DNA of 64,000 nucleotides from Sarocladium kiliense (Eukaryota; Ascomycota; Sordariomycetes; Hypocreales; Sarocladiaceae), in contig JAUZTG010000024.1 in NCBI GenBank assembly GCA_030734395.1, positions 62,001 to 126,000 of the forward strand. Direction: 5' to 3'. How positions within the stretch are numbered: position 1 is the first letter of the stretch; each line of letters opens with the position of its first letter. Shown in pieces: positions 25,982-38,183 of this stretch. Below the pieces are notes generated by a model that was not told the origin of the DNA, did not search any database, and worked only from the letters and a program-made list of their open reading frames with translations. The translations under genes and the position numbers were made by a program.

Positions 25982-27726
25982 ATGGTTCCTGTTTCCGAGC
26001 TCAGGCGTCGTCGGGTTGTTCGCGTGAGCAGAACGCGAGAGCTTGAGACAGCCTCTGGTGTCTGGCCATGGACTGTTGGCGATGACAGCGATGTCGAGGA
26101 TGCCGCGAGCGCCAATTTGAAGCCGAAGAGACGAGTTCGCCGCCAGGAGCCGCCCCCACCACCCCCGGCTGAGAGCAACGCTCCTCCCCCCGAGAACGAG
26201 ATTGACGAGTCGCCTTCGTCGTCCGAGACGGACGGCATCTCCAGCAACACATCTGCTGGGGAAGAGATCGAGGACGTTGAGGGAGGTAACCCTACTCCAG
26301 AACTGGAGGCTCCTGCCCCTGCACCCGAGGCACCCTCGCAGTCTCTCTCTTCGTCCACGTCGTCTTCATCAACCTCGAGTCTGGTGAGTGATTGACTGAA
26401 TACCATGCATAAAGTCGCATGCTGATACTGGGCATAGCCAACTTCATCTTCGTCCAGCTCCTCGTCAGCAACTTCTACCTCCACTGTCAGTCAGAGCTTC
26501 ACCACCTTGATTCCAGGCGGTGCCGGCGGGCCCGTGCCTGAGTCGAGTCAGTCCGAGTCCGCCAGCAGGTTCTTCACCTCTCTCACACCTGTACTCACTG
26601 TTGTCGAGCCTGAGACTACCTACACAAGCTTCTCTGTGCTCACCACAGTCGAAGAGCCGGCCACAACGTGGTCTACCACGACGACTTCTGACTCAAGCAC
26701 GGCCTCGCGTGCCGCACAGACCTCAGCTGCAGCGGATGCTGATTCTAGCCCGACGCCTCAGATTATCCGCGTACATCACCATCCTCATGGCTTGAGCAAA
26801 GATGCCATCCACGGTCTCATTGCATTCGGTGCCTTGGGTAAGCTTCAATGTTGTGAAAGAAGTGAAAGATCGAACTAATATTGTCTATAGGCGGCCTTAT
26901 GGGTGTCCTTGCTATTGCCTGGTTCTTCTGGCGTCGGCATCAGAAGAAGAACCGGGAATTCAGTTCCAAGCAGGGTTCTGATGATGGATTCTCCCGGCCC
27001 TCGCGTGGAATCCGCTTCCTGGCCCATGTCCCCTTCCTCAAGGATCGCTTTGCCAACCGCAGCTGGTTCAATATCGACGAGCCGTACTACAAAGATAACA
27101 ATAACAGCCGCACCTCAGTCTTCTTGGAGAAGTCAGTCAGTGTCAAGTCAACTTCTGCGCCTAGACTGGACTCCCAATTCTTCGCACCAAACCAAGTCAT
27201 GGGCGTCGCTGTGAGGGTTCAGGGGGGTGATAGCCCACCATCTATCTCGCAAAACATACCCGCTGGTGGAGGTCTCGGTCATCATCCCGTGGCATCAATT
27301 TCCTCATTGGACCCTCAGAGGAGCAACACAGTCCGTAACCGTGAACCCCCATTCCCTACCAACCCTTTGAAGCGGGCTAGTGAACTCTCCTCGCTATCCT
27401 CTGGATTCGGTGATGGTGATCTGCTCATGCCTAACGGCGAATCAACCATGGAGCGCCTTCCCCAGCCACCACCTTCCGCCAAGTTTGCCGAGTCAGTAGG
27501 CTCGCGCCGAGACACTGTCTACACGGAAGCTTCCGAGGATCAACCCCCTCGCTTCCGCAATGTCAACTCTTGGGTGAGACAGCAGACAGGGCGAGTCAAG
27601 CGTTCGCAGGCAAGAGCTCAAGCAGATGACGCCCCTCCAGTCCCGCAAATGCCATCTGAAGAAAACTACGCAATGATGTTACCCGATGGCGAAGAGCCCA
27701 GACGGCCACAAATGGGAGGGCAATGA
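25982..27726 (+). CDS. Ser/Thr/Pro-rich single-pass membrane protein, unknown function
   Basis: Three exons (25982-26383, 26438-26837, 26891-27726) encode 545 residues. The N-terminus is Arg-rich (LRRRRVVRV) with no evident signal peptide. It is followed by an acidic, Pro-rich and then Ser-rich region containing a polySer run and VVEPETTYTSFSVLTTVEEP-like Thr-rich repeats, suited to O-glycosylation. A single hydrophobic segment spans about residues 256-280 (GLIAFGALGGLMGVLAIAWFFW) and is followed directly by RRHQKKN, predicting an outside N-terminus and a cytoplasmic tail of about 260 residues. The layout recalls fungal cell-wall stress sensors (Mid2/Wsc-like), but the lack of a signal sequence and of a WSC domain argues against a firm assignment. 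Function is unknown. Confidence 0.82.
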
Positions 27727-27967
27727 GCTTGACTGGGGTCGCGGATTCATCGATTTCACACTGGGCTAGATTGTTAGGGTGGAGTTGGCTGCATCTTTTA
27801 GGAGCGAGAGGTGACATTGCAATGGTGTTTCCCCTTTCTTGGTTGCCCATAATGAACTGTCCCTTTTGTTCTCTATTTCTGTACGTACATATCGAGTCAC
27901 GACAAGCAAACGTCTATAAAACCCTGTCTATAGTGTATTGTGTGCCTCGTGCTTCTCTGTCCGTACT

Positions 27968-30329
27968 CTATGCAGCAGGAAACATCTCCCAGAAACCAAT
28001 CTCCATCTTTGACACCGACCTCGTTAGCAAGGGTCTTTCTTCTCTCAGGCCAAGCGTTCAACTCAAGACCACTTACGTTTGTTGCATGGATAAAGATCTT
28101 GACTAGTTCTTCGATTCGGCTCGGGGATTGGAGGAGGGCGTGTTTCTCGAGGAGTTCTGTGCACCATGGGTTCAGCTCACGTATCAACACGAAACATCCA
28201 AGCCCAAATCTATAGTTAAACAACCCTGCCCACCGCACCTGCGCCACCGCGATGCTAGGGCAGGGGGAGGGGCAAGTTGAACCAAAATTTGACAAGGCAG
28301 ACATCCAAGAATAGGATGGAAAACTTTTGCAAAGGAGTCTTACCTGAACCAAGGCGGACCGCCTCAACATAGTCGTCGGCAACGTAGTTCTCGATCCAGG
28401 GCCAGTAGGTGTTCGCTTCAGACTTGTCGGTGCGGTCGTGGCCGTGGAGCATTTTAGCGACGGCGCCGTAGCCGAGCAGGCAGGGGGCCATGGCTATCTG
28501 GAGGGCGAGCCAGTCTTGGCTTTGGCCGATGTCGAGAACGTAGCGGGTGTAGGCGGTGCATGCTGGGAAGGGGGTCAGGGGAGTTAGTCTGGGTAGCGGA
28601 CGGCTGGGAGTTCGGAGGAATTGGAGGATTGGGGGGTACCTTGCTTCTCCTCGGTGGCTTCGATTTCGCTGGGGGTGATGCCGAAGGATTCGCAGTAATT
28701 GATATGGAGCTTTGTTTCGGTCATGATATGCGCGACGATTTGGCTTGCCTATAGAGAGTGTGCATTAGCCTTGAAATTGCCTGTGTAGAGTTAAGGCCAC
28801 GATGAGGTGCTTACTCTTCCGATATCGCCCATGTTGTTGGCTTTATAGGCACCTAAAGCTGTGGCTCTCGCGAAGTGAATCTAGCGCTAAATGTAAGTCA
28901 CTTTTGGCCAGGTAAGGAGGGCAGGAAGAGCGGAGGCTTAGAGGTGAGCGCACCAGGTAGAGGTAATCTTGGACGATGTAGCCCTTGAAAGACTCGATAG
29001 GGAGCTTTCCATTGCCCATGGCCATGACGAAGGGATGATAGACAAATCTTTCCCAGACAGGCTTGACATCGGGCCGGTTGAGAAGGTACTCGACAAAGTA
29101 ACCCCTGGAGTAAAGCAATACATTTGTTAGCTGACTCGCAATCGGGGATGGACTCCAATGAGGGGAGTGTGGAAAGAGACGCACGGGGAGAAGGGCAGAC
29201 TGTAAGTCGAATGAAAGTGGTTCAACGGTCCGTTACCACCACCCAGCTTTGGTGCAGTCTGGATCCCGACCTCAACGTAACGGCATGCTGAGCGGACAGC
29301 TGAAGGCACGTCGATGCCTTTTGCGATGCCAGATGCAATTGCAGCTGACGAGTTGGGTCAGCGTAGTCTTCAACCGATCAGGTCAGGAGGCAACTTACAA
29401 GCAAGGGAGCATCCCGTCCCATGTGTACTCGTGCTGCTCTGCCATGCACTTTGGATCCAAACAGCATCCTCCCCATCCTCACCTGCCAGGACATCCACAA
29501 CCACCTTCTTCTCAGCATCATCCTCGCCAGCAACGCTGAGGTCCTCCTTGAAAGGAACATGTCCACCTTTGATGAGCACCCACTTCGGCCCAAGAGTCCT
29601 GATGCGGCGAGCGATGGTTTCAAGATCGGCAGCAGTACGGATGTCAACCTCAGGGAGTGAGTTTTGGCGGAGAATGAGGTTCGCTTCAGGGATGTTTGGC
29701 GTGAGGACGGTGGTTAGGGGAAGGAGATGAGTGGATAGGTGGGAGACGGCTGAGGAGGGGAGCAGCTCGGAACCAGAGGTTGAGATCATGACCTGGTGGA
29801 TGATTTAGTTGGAGCCGTAATGGGATTGGGAAAAGTGAATGTGAGCTCTTACAGGATCGAGGACGAGGTTTGAGAGATTGTGTTTGGTGATGCGCTTTGC
29901 GATGACATCGATGGTCTCAGCCGAAGCAAGCATTCCTGGATGACAATTAGTTCCTTGTTCAAGAAGAAAAGATCGCCGATCCAGAGTCATTGAAGCACAA
30001 CAAGAGCAGGAGGGGTAGTGTACCGGTCTTGACAACATCAACACCAACATCCTCAACGCACGCATCAATCTGCTCCCCGACAAACTCAGCCGGCACGACA
30101 TGCACGTTCCTGACGCCAAGCGTGTTCTGAGCAGTCAAAGCCGTGGTCGCAGTGAGAGCATAGCATCCATACGCAGCGATGACCTTCTGGTCTGCCTCGA
30201 GGCCACTGCGATCGTCTTAGCATCCATGATCCTTGTCCCCCTCCACGTCAGGTCAGAGTTTATTGGAAGGACGTACGCTCCGCCTGAGCTGTCTGAGCCG
30301 GCAATGACGAGAACCCGAGGAGGTGTCAT
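27968..30329 (-). CDS. THI20: Thi20-type hydroxymethylpyrimidine (phosphate) kinase fused to TenA thiaminase II
   Basis: Eleven exons read on the minus strand encode 511 residues: 30329-30277, 30205-30024, 29935-29853, 29792-29399, 29344-29185, 29104-28954, 28880-28815, 28748-28640, 28562-28344, 28156-28077, 28006-27968. The first half is a ribokinase-fold HMP-P kinase: VLVIAGSDSSGGAG-type start, KTGMLAS, LDPVMISTSG and the late STHGTGCSLA anion-hole motif. The second half is TenA-like: FVYHPFVMAMGNGKL, GYIVQDYLYL, YCESFGI, CTAYTRYV and MEIGFWEMF at the end. Together they phosphorylate HMP for thiamine synthesis and hydrolyse thiamine breakdown products. The gene is the most intron-rich in the window. 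No TPP riboswitch motif was found upstream or in introns. Confidence 0.95.
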
Positions 30330-31055
30330 CTTTGGGGTTGCAATGCTAGAGAGAAAAGGAACGCAGTTGAACAAGCGGGAAAGGTGAAAGAAAAAAGAGA
30401 GTGATTTGAATGCAGCCGAGCAAGTAAAGTGACGCTGATGATGTCTTGGGTGAGTGGATTCCGGTTCTCGGAAGGACGGCTGGCAGCGGCAGGTGGGGGC
30501 GGGGACAGGAGGACAGGACAGGACAGGGACAAGCATAAGAGAGAAAGCTCTTACACATGAGAACTCAGCTATGACTATGAGATCTACAACTACGGATCGT
30601 AGATTGGAATAAAGCGCGGACGCGGGCCCGCCAAGATGGCATGAGTATGCGTACGATAAGCCCAGTTCGGACGCAGCGTAAGGCGGTAGGCTTACTTGCA
30701 TTTCGCTTGTGCTGAGTGATGTCCAGCTTTGGCTCCAGCCATCACAGAGATTTGCTTCAGCAGTAAGTAACAGGACATCGCATACTGAGATAGTTGTGTT
30801 TGGTATTTCCCCATAAAACCCTTTGAGTTCCAACGCCTAGAATGACTGATAGATATGACAGGAAACACAAACACCCTTATAATCGCTCTTTCCCCCCCAT
30901 CACCACTTCATTCAGAACATGACACGATGTGGCCGTCGTCGTCGTCGTCGTCGTCGTCGTTGATAAATGGTATCACTAGAGGACGGCTCGCATACCCAAT
31001 AGAGCCTCCCTTCCGACCCGTTCGCTTTCGCTTGCTCTCCACTGCACCCTGGCCA
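30330..31055. other. Intergenic: THI20 promoter and Rictor 3' region
   Basis: 726 bp between tandem minus-strand genes, holding a CGT microsatellite at 30934-30960. No coding sequence was recognised. Confidence 0.6.
30934..30960. repeat. (CGT)9 microsatellite
   Basis: Nine perfect CGT units lie outside coding sequence, between the Rictor stop and the THI20 start. A length-variable marker is likely. Confidence 0.9.
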
Positions 31056-34000
31056 TCAACGTCCGAAGTTCAGTGGCGCTGGCATCAGACTCGATGGTAC
31101 GTCTGCCGGCTCACTGATGCTCCTTTGCCTCTCTGTCCGATCATCTGACGAGCTCTCATCCCGGCTGCCATCGTCCTCCTCATCTTCGTCGTCATCGACT
31201 GGGTTTGTGTCGTCCTCCTCGCTGCTGTCACTCGATTCTTCGTCGAAAACGATCTGGCGCATTACGTTCTTCTCGAACAGGTCAATCACCATGCGTCGCA
31301 CCCCCAGTCGGTAATGGCTCCATTCCATGAGTCCCATTACTTCCATGAAGAAGTCTTTACTGCGGAATGCGCTGGGCTTGCGCGCTTTGAGTTTGTGCAG
31401 CTCCGTCAGCGCCTTCTTGTATAGAACCATGTTTCCGAGATCAACGATCAGCTCAAGGATACGTTCGTTGACCTGCTCCTCGCTGAGAAGGGGTGGTAGG
31501 TCGGCTGCCTCTAGTGGTGGCCGAGGTGGTCGAGGTGGTGGCGCTTCTTGTATTGTGCGCTGTGAATTCGGCAGCATGATGGATGCGATGTTATCTTGCT
31601 TCCAAGGCTTCAAGTTGAAGAATTTGGACAGGTTCATGGGGATACAGAAGCCGAGAGAATTACCCAGCGGCGTGGTGTTCGCATCCCAGCCGTGTTCGGA
31701 TAAGATCTCAAGTCCATGTGTGGATCTTGAGATCAGTCCTAAGACAAAGAATGCAGTTCCCCTCAGACTCATCACCTCGTGCGACTCGGCAATTTTGACG
31801 ATCTGCTCTACCACGTCGCTCGCCTCGAGGAATGGTGCACCGAGCTCCATCGATCCGACATTGCCTACAGCCCACAAGCAGCCCTTAACCTTGGTTAGCA
31901 CCTCTGGGTCTTCCGTCTGCATGCCATATTCGCGGATTGTGGTGGCGAATTCTTCAAAGTGGCCTTTATCGTTGAGTAATCTGCAACCCTCTTGCGTCCT
32001 GGTAAGTTCCCGGTAAAAATGAGGCGGTACATGGCTATCGTGGAAGTCTGCATCTGCTTCGCCATCATCGAACATGCTGATGCGATGGCTCTGATCCTCT
32101 GGGTCCGCCAGAAAAGACTTCGCCAAGCTAGCTTCAATGACACTGACGTATGAATCGTTCCTACCCAGAAACCAGTCGTCCATTTCGTTGCTGATGTAGT
32201 CAAGTCCGTCCAGGTAGTGGTATCCAATGGAAGTAGACAAGAAACGCAGAAGAAGGGGAGCGCCGATCTCTCCAAGATGATCTAGAGCCGGGCGGCATTC
32301 GACAATATACTCAAGGTACGTCTTGCGATTGGACGCCTTTTCCAGGATCTTGACTGCGGTTGCGCACACTTCAACCTCGGGATCGTACAGTTGCGTGACT
32401 AGCATCTGGATGGCCCATTTCGAATCGCTCACACCCCCCTGACCATGTAATGACGGAACGGGTCGAATAGCGTATTTGCGAATGGCATTAGTCGCGTGAA
32501 TCCGGATATCCTTGGTGCCAGCAGTCAATGCCTTCGAGAGCAGAACACGAGGGTGCCCTTGGTTGCTATAGTCAAAGTTGGACAGCAGCAGCTTGATGAG
32601 ATCAGGACGCTGTTTGAGATCGACGATATGGTACATCATGTTGAACATGCGCCACCTCTCAATCATGAGCAGACCTTTCGAATCGCCGGTCAAGACACCG
32701 AGCATGGTGATGTACCCGCCGCACAGCGTCTCGCTCAGCCCGTCGGGAGAGAACATGGGATTCGTCGCAGTAATACCACTCGTCTTGTTTGTGTTAGCAT
32801 TAGAATACCTTCTGTGCATACCTCTGACTCACGGGATCACATTGGGCCAGGCACTCGGCAATTTGCCTGAGAAGCTTGCTGTCGGCCAGGAATTTCGTCC
32901 CTTCGGGCGATTGCAACAGAGCATGCATCAAAGCACACCCGGCCTTGACATATTTCTGTGTGTTTCGCGTGTTCTTGATCTCCGCGAACTTGTGCTTGAA
33001 AGGGCGATAGAAGCTCATGATCCTCTTCATGAATTTGGAAGCTTTGATTGCCTCTTCCAGTCTTTTGCCAACCTGGAGCGGTCCGTCAAAGACCCTCATG
33101 ATCACCTCCCAGTTCCACTTCGAATAGTTGGAGCTGTTAAGAACATTGGTGTCAATAAGAAGTTGGCGGAAGGTCGCGTCGTCAAACACCACAGAGGCAT
33201 TGGTTTTAGGATGTTCCTCCGAATTGAGGTCATTCGTGCTGTTGCTGGTTGGCATCGCTCCCGTCAGCGAGCCAGAGGGGGCGCTCCTATACAGTGTGCG
33301 GCTCACACTGCTAATCTGATAGACGATACCTGTTGAAATGAAGTGATTGTCATTGTCAAATTGAGTGGCTGCAGAAAAGAGTTCTGGCAGCAACTGGAGC
33401 TCTGCACTCCATGACGGAGGTAGTAAACGGCTCGAGAGCTTGAGAATTTCTCCAATGAGAAGGGTCGTTTTGCGTCTGAGCGTGGGGTCCTCCTCTGTCT
33501 GTGCCATCTTCAGCAATCCATTGACAAGACCGGCTTTGATGAAGATCGCCAGAAGCAGAGCTGTGTAGTGTTCAACAAAATTCTGCTCGCCGCTATCCTC
33601 CTCCAAGTACAGGGCCGCACTTTTGTCCTTGCTGGCAGACTTCAGATTTGCGACTCGTCCATAGGTAGTCAGGCGGCGACCCGCCAAGTAGGTCGCCGCC
33701 CAAGCTGGTGGCTTAATTCGGAGCAGACTGAATAGCAGATCTAACACTGTCTCACGAACAGTGGGATTAGGAAGGACCATGCTGGCAAAGAGTGACCGGA
33801 TCGGCCAGTAGTCGTACATGCAGAGGCTCATCAGCCCAGACCAGGATTTGACTGCCGTTGAAATTGCTTTGGCATTCTGCTTCAATACTGTGTCGTTGCT
33901 GTAGAGGTGATCCGTGAACACGGTGAACAAGCCTTCGATGGCATGCCCTGATTGGATATACTTGCGACGCTGAGGAGAGTCTAGCAGGAAGAGGAAAGCC

Positions 34001-35304
34001 GATGTCAGACTCTCTGGAGACTTATACATGCCGTCACAGAGAGCTTCCGTCAATGGACCCAGTCCGCCTGAGGCAAGCAAGAGACGAGGGTCCCGTAGCA
34101 AAATCTCAGCCAGTGTTTCGATACAGATGGGTCGGAGTCGGTCAACGTCTTGATCTGACACTGGCGCATTCGTGGCGCGGACTTCCCCGTGCTCCGCAAC
34201 TGCAACAATAGTGCGGACAACGGCTCGTGAGACCTCCTTGATGCCGTCTTTAACGTCCAGGAAGGCACGCACAAATTTGAGCGCTTGTTCACGCTCAACA
34301 TCCGCTTTACGGTAGTTGTTCAATGATCTGGGCTGTCAGTCCAGAACGGTAGCAACACTGAAATGAGAGGCTTACCTGATCACGAGAAAGTCGGTGTTCA
34401 AGCTCCGGATCTTCCTCAATGAGTTGATGTCAGAAATGGCATATCGCGTCATACGGTAGCCTGCTGCAGCAACCTCGCGACTTTCACTCAAGAGCATCAT
34501 TTGGACGCGTAGTCCGAAGACTGACCAGACCAGGTCATACTTGAGAGTTGGATGTCGTTTGAAGAGCTCAACTAGCTGGTTCCCCCTGCTAACGTAGTAT
34601 TCCGGCGCCATTCCTTCCACCTCGAGAGCCTGCAGGAGCTCTGCGAGAGCAAAAGTCGGGCTTTCGGTTGACTCGTCGACATCCGATCCCACCGCCGACC
34701 GTGATGCACTGGGCGGTGACTTGATGCCATTGGAATTTACGCTCTCCTGTGTTCGGTTCCTTGTGGGAGTTGTTGGTGGCGGGGCGGCACGTGTTCTTTG
34801 TGCCTCTGTGATCTTCTGCCGGAGGTCCTTGATGCGAATATTACTGGCATTGAGCTCCGCCTCGACTCGTTGGCGCTGATCCTTTGTCTGCTTGGCCTTT
34901 TTGGTATTCAATGCCTCGAGCATGTTCTCGCTGCCCTCTTTGATCTTCATCTCGCGGTTGAGGCGATCCTTCAGGCTCGCGAGGGCCTGCGCCGTGCCCT
35001 GGTCGTCATCGTCCTCATCGACCTTATCCATGACACTCGTGGGGTATACGGAGCCAGTGTTCAGTCGACCTGCACTGTTCAGCATCGTTTGACTTCGAAG
35101 CTCGGAGCTGAAGCTGCCAGGACCAATGCTCGGGTTGAAGCTTCCACCGCCGCCTCCCCGATGGGCATAGGCGGCGGCAGAGGCAGACAGGTTGCGCGAG
35201 GCGCCATTGATGCCAGGCTGGAGACCAGCGCCATCGCGATCGAGGCTAGGACGGCCAGAGAGTGCTTGTGATGGTTGATGGGTGGGGTGGTTCGGAGTGG
35301 CCAT
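31056..35304 (-). CDS. TORC2 subunit, Rictor / Ste16 / Avo3 family
   Basis: Three exons (35304-34376, 34327-32833, 32783-31056) encode 1383 residues, normal for fungal members. Residues 1-100 are low-complexity. A coiled coil like an HR1/REM-1 repeat spans about 105-170 (ASLKDRLNREMKIKEGSEN start). The Rictor N-terminal helical repeat domain follows (ALAELLQALEVEGMAPEYYV, FVRAFLDVKDGI, VVRTIVAVAEHGE), then the middle domain (WNWEVIMRVFDGPL, RIMSFYRPFKHKF) and the V domain (GTAFFVLGLISRSTHGLEIL, DANTTPLGNSLGFCIP). The C-terminus is acidic (SSDSSEEDD...). Rictor scaffolds TORC2, which controls AGC kinases, actin and membrane homeostasis; the S. pombe ortholog Ste20/Ste16 affects mating. The two introns are 48 and 49 nt. 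Identity is secure. Confidence 0.95.
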
Positions 35305-37468
35305 TGTGTCGCACGAGGGACTTCGTGAAGGACCCGAGCTGGCGAAGCGGTTGAGCCCACCAGCTGGGACTAGGCCCTATGGCGGAAGTACTGGAGGTGC
35401 ATCCGATTGCTACCTCGAAGCCAGAAGAGCTGACATGCGGTTGAGAAGGACGCGAAGGAGTGACGTGGGGTAGCGACTGGTAGCTGGCTGGAACCGAAGA
35501 AGAGAAGCCTGCAAGAGGCAGCAGTCGTTTCGAGCAGCGAGGAGAGGTGAGGGGCCCGTGAGAAGGACGTGAAGGGCTGAGGTTGCGTAGGTCGTAGGGA
35601 GGTGAGGCGTGGCAGTCGTGGGAATGGTCGATGGTGGTTGAGGATCTGGCTGGTGTGGACAAGGATGGGGGTGGCCGCGATAGCTCAGGCTGGGTTGTGC
35701 TGTGGGATTACCTTACAGCACGAGGTACAGGCAGGGATCAATCAGGTCTAGGACAAGGGTGCGTGGGGTCTACAACGTTTGTTTGCCTAATGGCATTTAA
35801 ACTTTGACCTTGGGAGAATTTGACTGACTTTCAAGGATTGAGCTTACACACATTTGAGTCAATCAGTCCCTGCTCCAGAAGGCCGTTCTTTGGGTTGTTG
35901 TTCCCTCGGCTCTCCAAATCCAAATCCAAATCCAACTGAAGGCACAGCGCGCCTCTTCAGCGGGGCCTTTGCTCCCCAAGGACCGCCCAGCTTGTCGCAA
36001 GCGAGTTCTCGGCCAATCAAGGAACGCCTCGCCAACTCCAGCACGCCCCGCTTTCGACCCCCACAGCCAGGTAAGCACAGTGAAGTCAGCCCCGACAGAC
36101 GAACGTTCGGCAAAGGCAGCAGACACTGAGGACGCAAACCAACCGCGTCACGATGATGCACGACTGCTCCAGATTACTGCCATCCATTCATTTCTACGTT
36201 CTTGCAGCAATAGCGGTGGGACAATGACTCTCGTAGGATTCGCATGCGGTGCAACCATGCACTCTCATAAGCCCTCAACATACCGAGTTCCTTGCCTTGG
36301 GTGGCTTCCTTACGAACCTGTTGTGCGACAGCCCGTACCTTACCGGACTGCTGTCTGTCACCACAATGCCGTGCAACATGTCCATTGATGACTTGTCATT
36401 GTAGCAGCTGTCAAATGTCACACACGGACGCTACCTTGATCCGAGAGGCGTTGTTCTGGGCGAAGAAGGCAAAGGTGTTACTGCATAGGTACCCTTGTCT
36501 GTCTCCTGGGCGTGCTCTCCGCGAGGACTAACCATTATGGAATCTTTCATGCAAGTCCCAACACAAGTTCCCTCGTGCCAAACATCTATCCTCAACCTCT
36601 ACGACTGTCCTGCAGCTCTGGCGGTGGAAATGGGGTCCACCACCTCCATCTTGACATCTGCATACAGCTCGCGAGGATGCGATACCGTGCGTTGACAAAG
36701 CTCGCGCATTCTGTCATCGTCTCGGAGAAAGGCCTGAGACCTGCGTGGAAACGTATTGCCGTATTTGATGCCGTAGGACTCTGGCAGGTACACATACATC
36801 ATCAAAGGCGGATAGATAGAGGCGCCGACACGAACAACTCCGGGTTGCCGTACGTAAATGCTGGACGAGCGTATATCCATTGCATCCGAACTTGTGACAG
36901 ATCAATTTGAGATCACTGCGGAAACGAACTTGAAATGGCCTGAGATGTGGGAAGCCAGAGTCGGAAGACACGCCGAGGTGTTTGCCATGCGATATTCTGG
37001 CCATCGCAATGCCCCCTATGTCTGGCCGTCTGCGAACAACCTACTCTAGGGCACTGAATCAGTGAGACGAGTGCAAGTCTCTACTATCAGTGACTGGGGT
37101 CGCGATAGATGCACGATTCGAGGTTGCAACTCATCAATGCACTCAAGCATGGCACTTTGCGGTATGTATCACAGGCCGTATTAATACAAGAAGATATCCA
37201 CACTACATAAGGCTCTTTACGCATGAAACATCTTTGTTCAGAGGCAAGCCGAGAATAACAAGGCGACCTGGAGCTCAAAAGTACAACCTGCTTCATGCAA
37301 GGTCGGTGAGGTGCTTGCATTTCCTTGTAACGGGTGTGTAGGCGGAGTTTGTGACTACTAGGAGGCGTCGACGCTATCAAATGTCATTCTCTGGCAATCA
37401 GCATGAATCCTCAAATACATGGTGGAATAAGGCTGACAAAGATATGATGATCTGTGGATAATCTATTT
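35305..37468. other. Gene-poor left side of the accessory island
   Basis: 2.2 kb in which no supported gene was found. The first 400 bases upstream of Rictor are GA/GT-rich on the plus strand (TC-rich on the coding strand), fitting its leader. Short frames at 36500-37000 overlap on both strands and show no domain. Confidence 0.5.
35914..35935. repeat. CCAAAT hexamer microrepeat
   Basis: Three and a half perfect CCAAAT units in intergenic DNA. Confidence 0.8.
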
Positions 37469-37720
37469 TCAACTTCCCTTCTTCTCATACTTCTTCTTCA
37501 CACACGCAAAGCAATCATCCTTTGGAGCCTTCTCATATACGTGCCGCGTGCCTGAGAAGAACGGGCAAGTTCCCACGGACCTACGCTGTGCCCAATTCGC
37601 AGCCTCGCAGAAAACATCCTTTGTGAAGGTCTTCTCAGGATACAGGTCTTTGTTGCAAGCCTCGCAGTGAATATGCAGGACTTCGTGACAGCACATGACG
37701 GATGTATAGTACTGTCGCAT
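37469..37720 (-). CDS. Small Cys-rich hypothetical protein
   Basis: Single-exon frame of 83 residues starting at the ATG at 37718-37720. It has eight cysteines, including CC, HCEAC, an isolated Cys, and a C-terminal CFAC before a Lys-rich tail (KKKYEKKGS). The paired CxxC motifs could bind zinc. No signal peptide is evident. It sits alone in the gene-poor island with no close partner. I do not recognise the family; coding status rests on the clean frame and ordered cysteines, and it could be a chance frame. Confidence 0.42.
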   Translation of the reverse strand: MRQYYTSVMCCHEVLHIHCEACNKDLYPEKTFTKDVFCEAANWAQRRSVGTCPFFSGTRHVYEKAPKDDCFACVKKKYEKKGS

Positions 37721-38183
37721 CAAGTGAATGGGTGGTCTAGCCTATGGACTCGTTTGTCTCCTGGTGGCTAGCTACGCTTTTTATAGACGTGACAAGAGAG
37801 CCTCCCGGCATATCGTTGAGCTTTGATTCACGACTTGTGTCGCCATAGTGCTCATTTGATGTTGCGAGGAGGGTTGCACTTCAGCCCTGCCTAAGAGCAT
37901 TATGTACCACATTGAATGTGTGCGACGATTTCCTAGCTAGTTCCTCTGTCAAAATTCACATGCTTCAGTTGAGGGGGATTGTTCATTCACATCACATTGT
38001 GCATATTCGAACACTTGGGTTGGTAACAGTCTGATTCATCGTTTCCTATGTCAAAGTAAAAAGCTCCACATAGAACGTTTCTCAAATAGATTCTCCGTAG
38101 TCTAGATCATGTGGCTCGCAGATCTTGGGTTATTCGGTCATTGCTTGACCGCACACTTTCCTGCTCTCCCACTTCTCGCACAC
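37721..38183. other. Intergenic, no gene seen
   Basis: 463 bp. The right end just beyond the stop at 38184 contains a GTAAGT on the minus strand, so the neighbouring gene might be spliced into this stretch, but no compelling downstream exon was found. Confidence 0.4.

Noticed and set aside
25669..26484. 271-codon frame antisense to the membrane-protein gene
   Set aside because: Shadow of the Ser-rich coding exon (antisense of TCG/TCT/GAG codons) without motif or start context.
27968..30900. TPP riboswitch for the thiamine gene
   Set aside because: Searched introns and upstream region for the CUGAGA and pyrophosphate-helix motifs; none occurred in the right arrangement.
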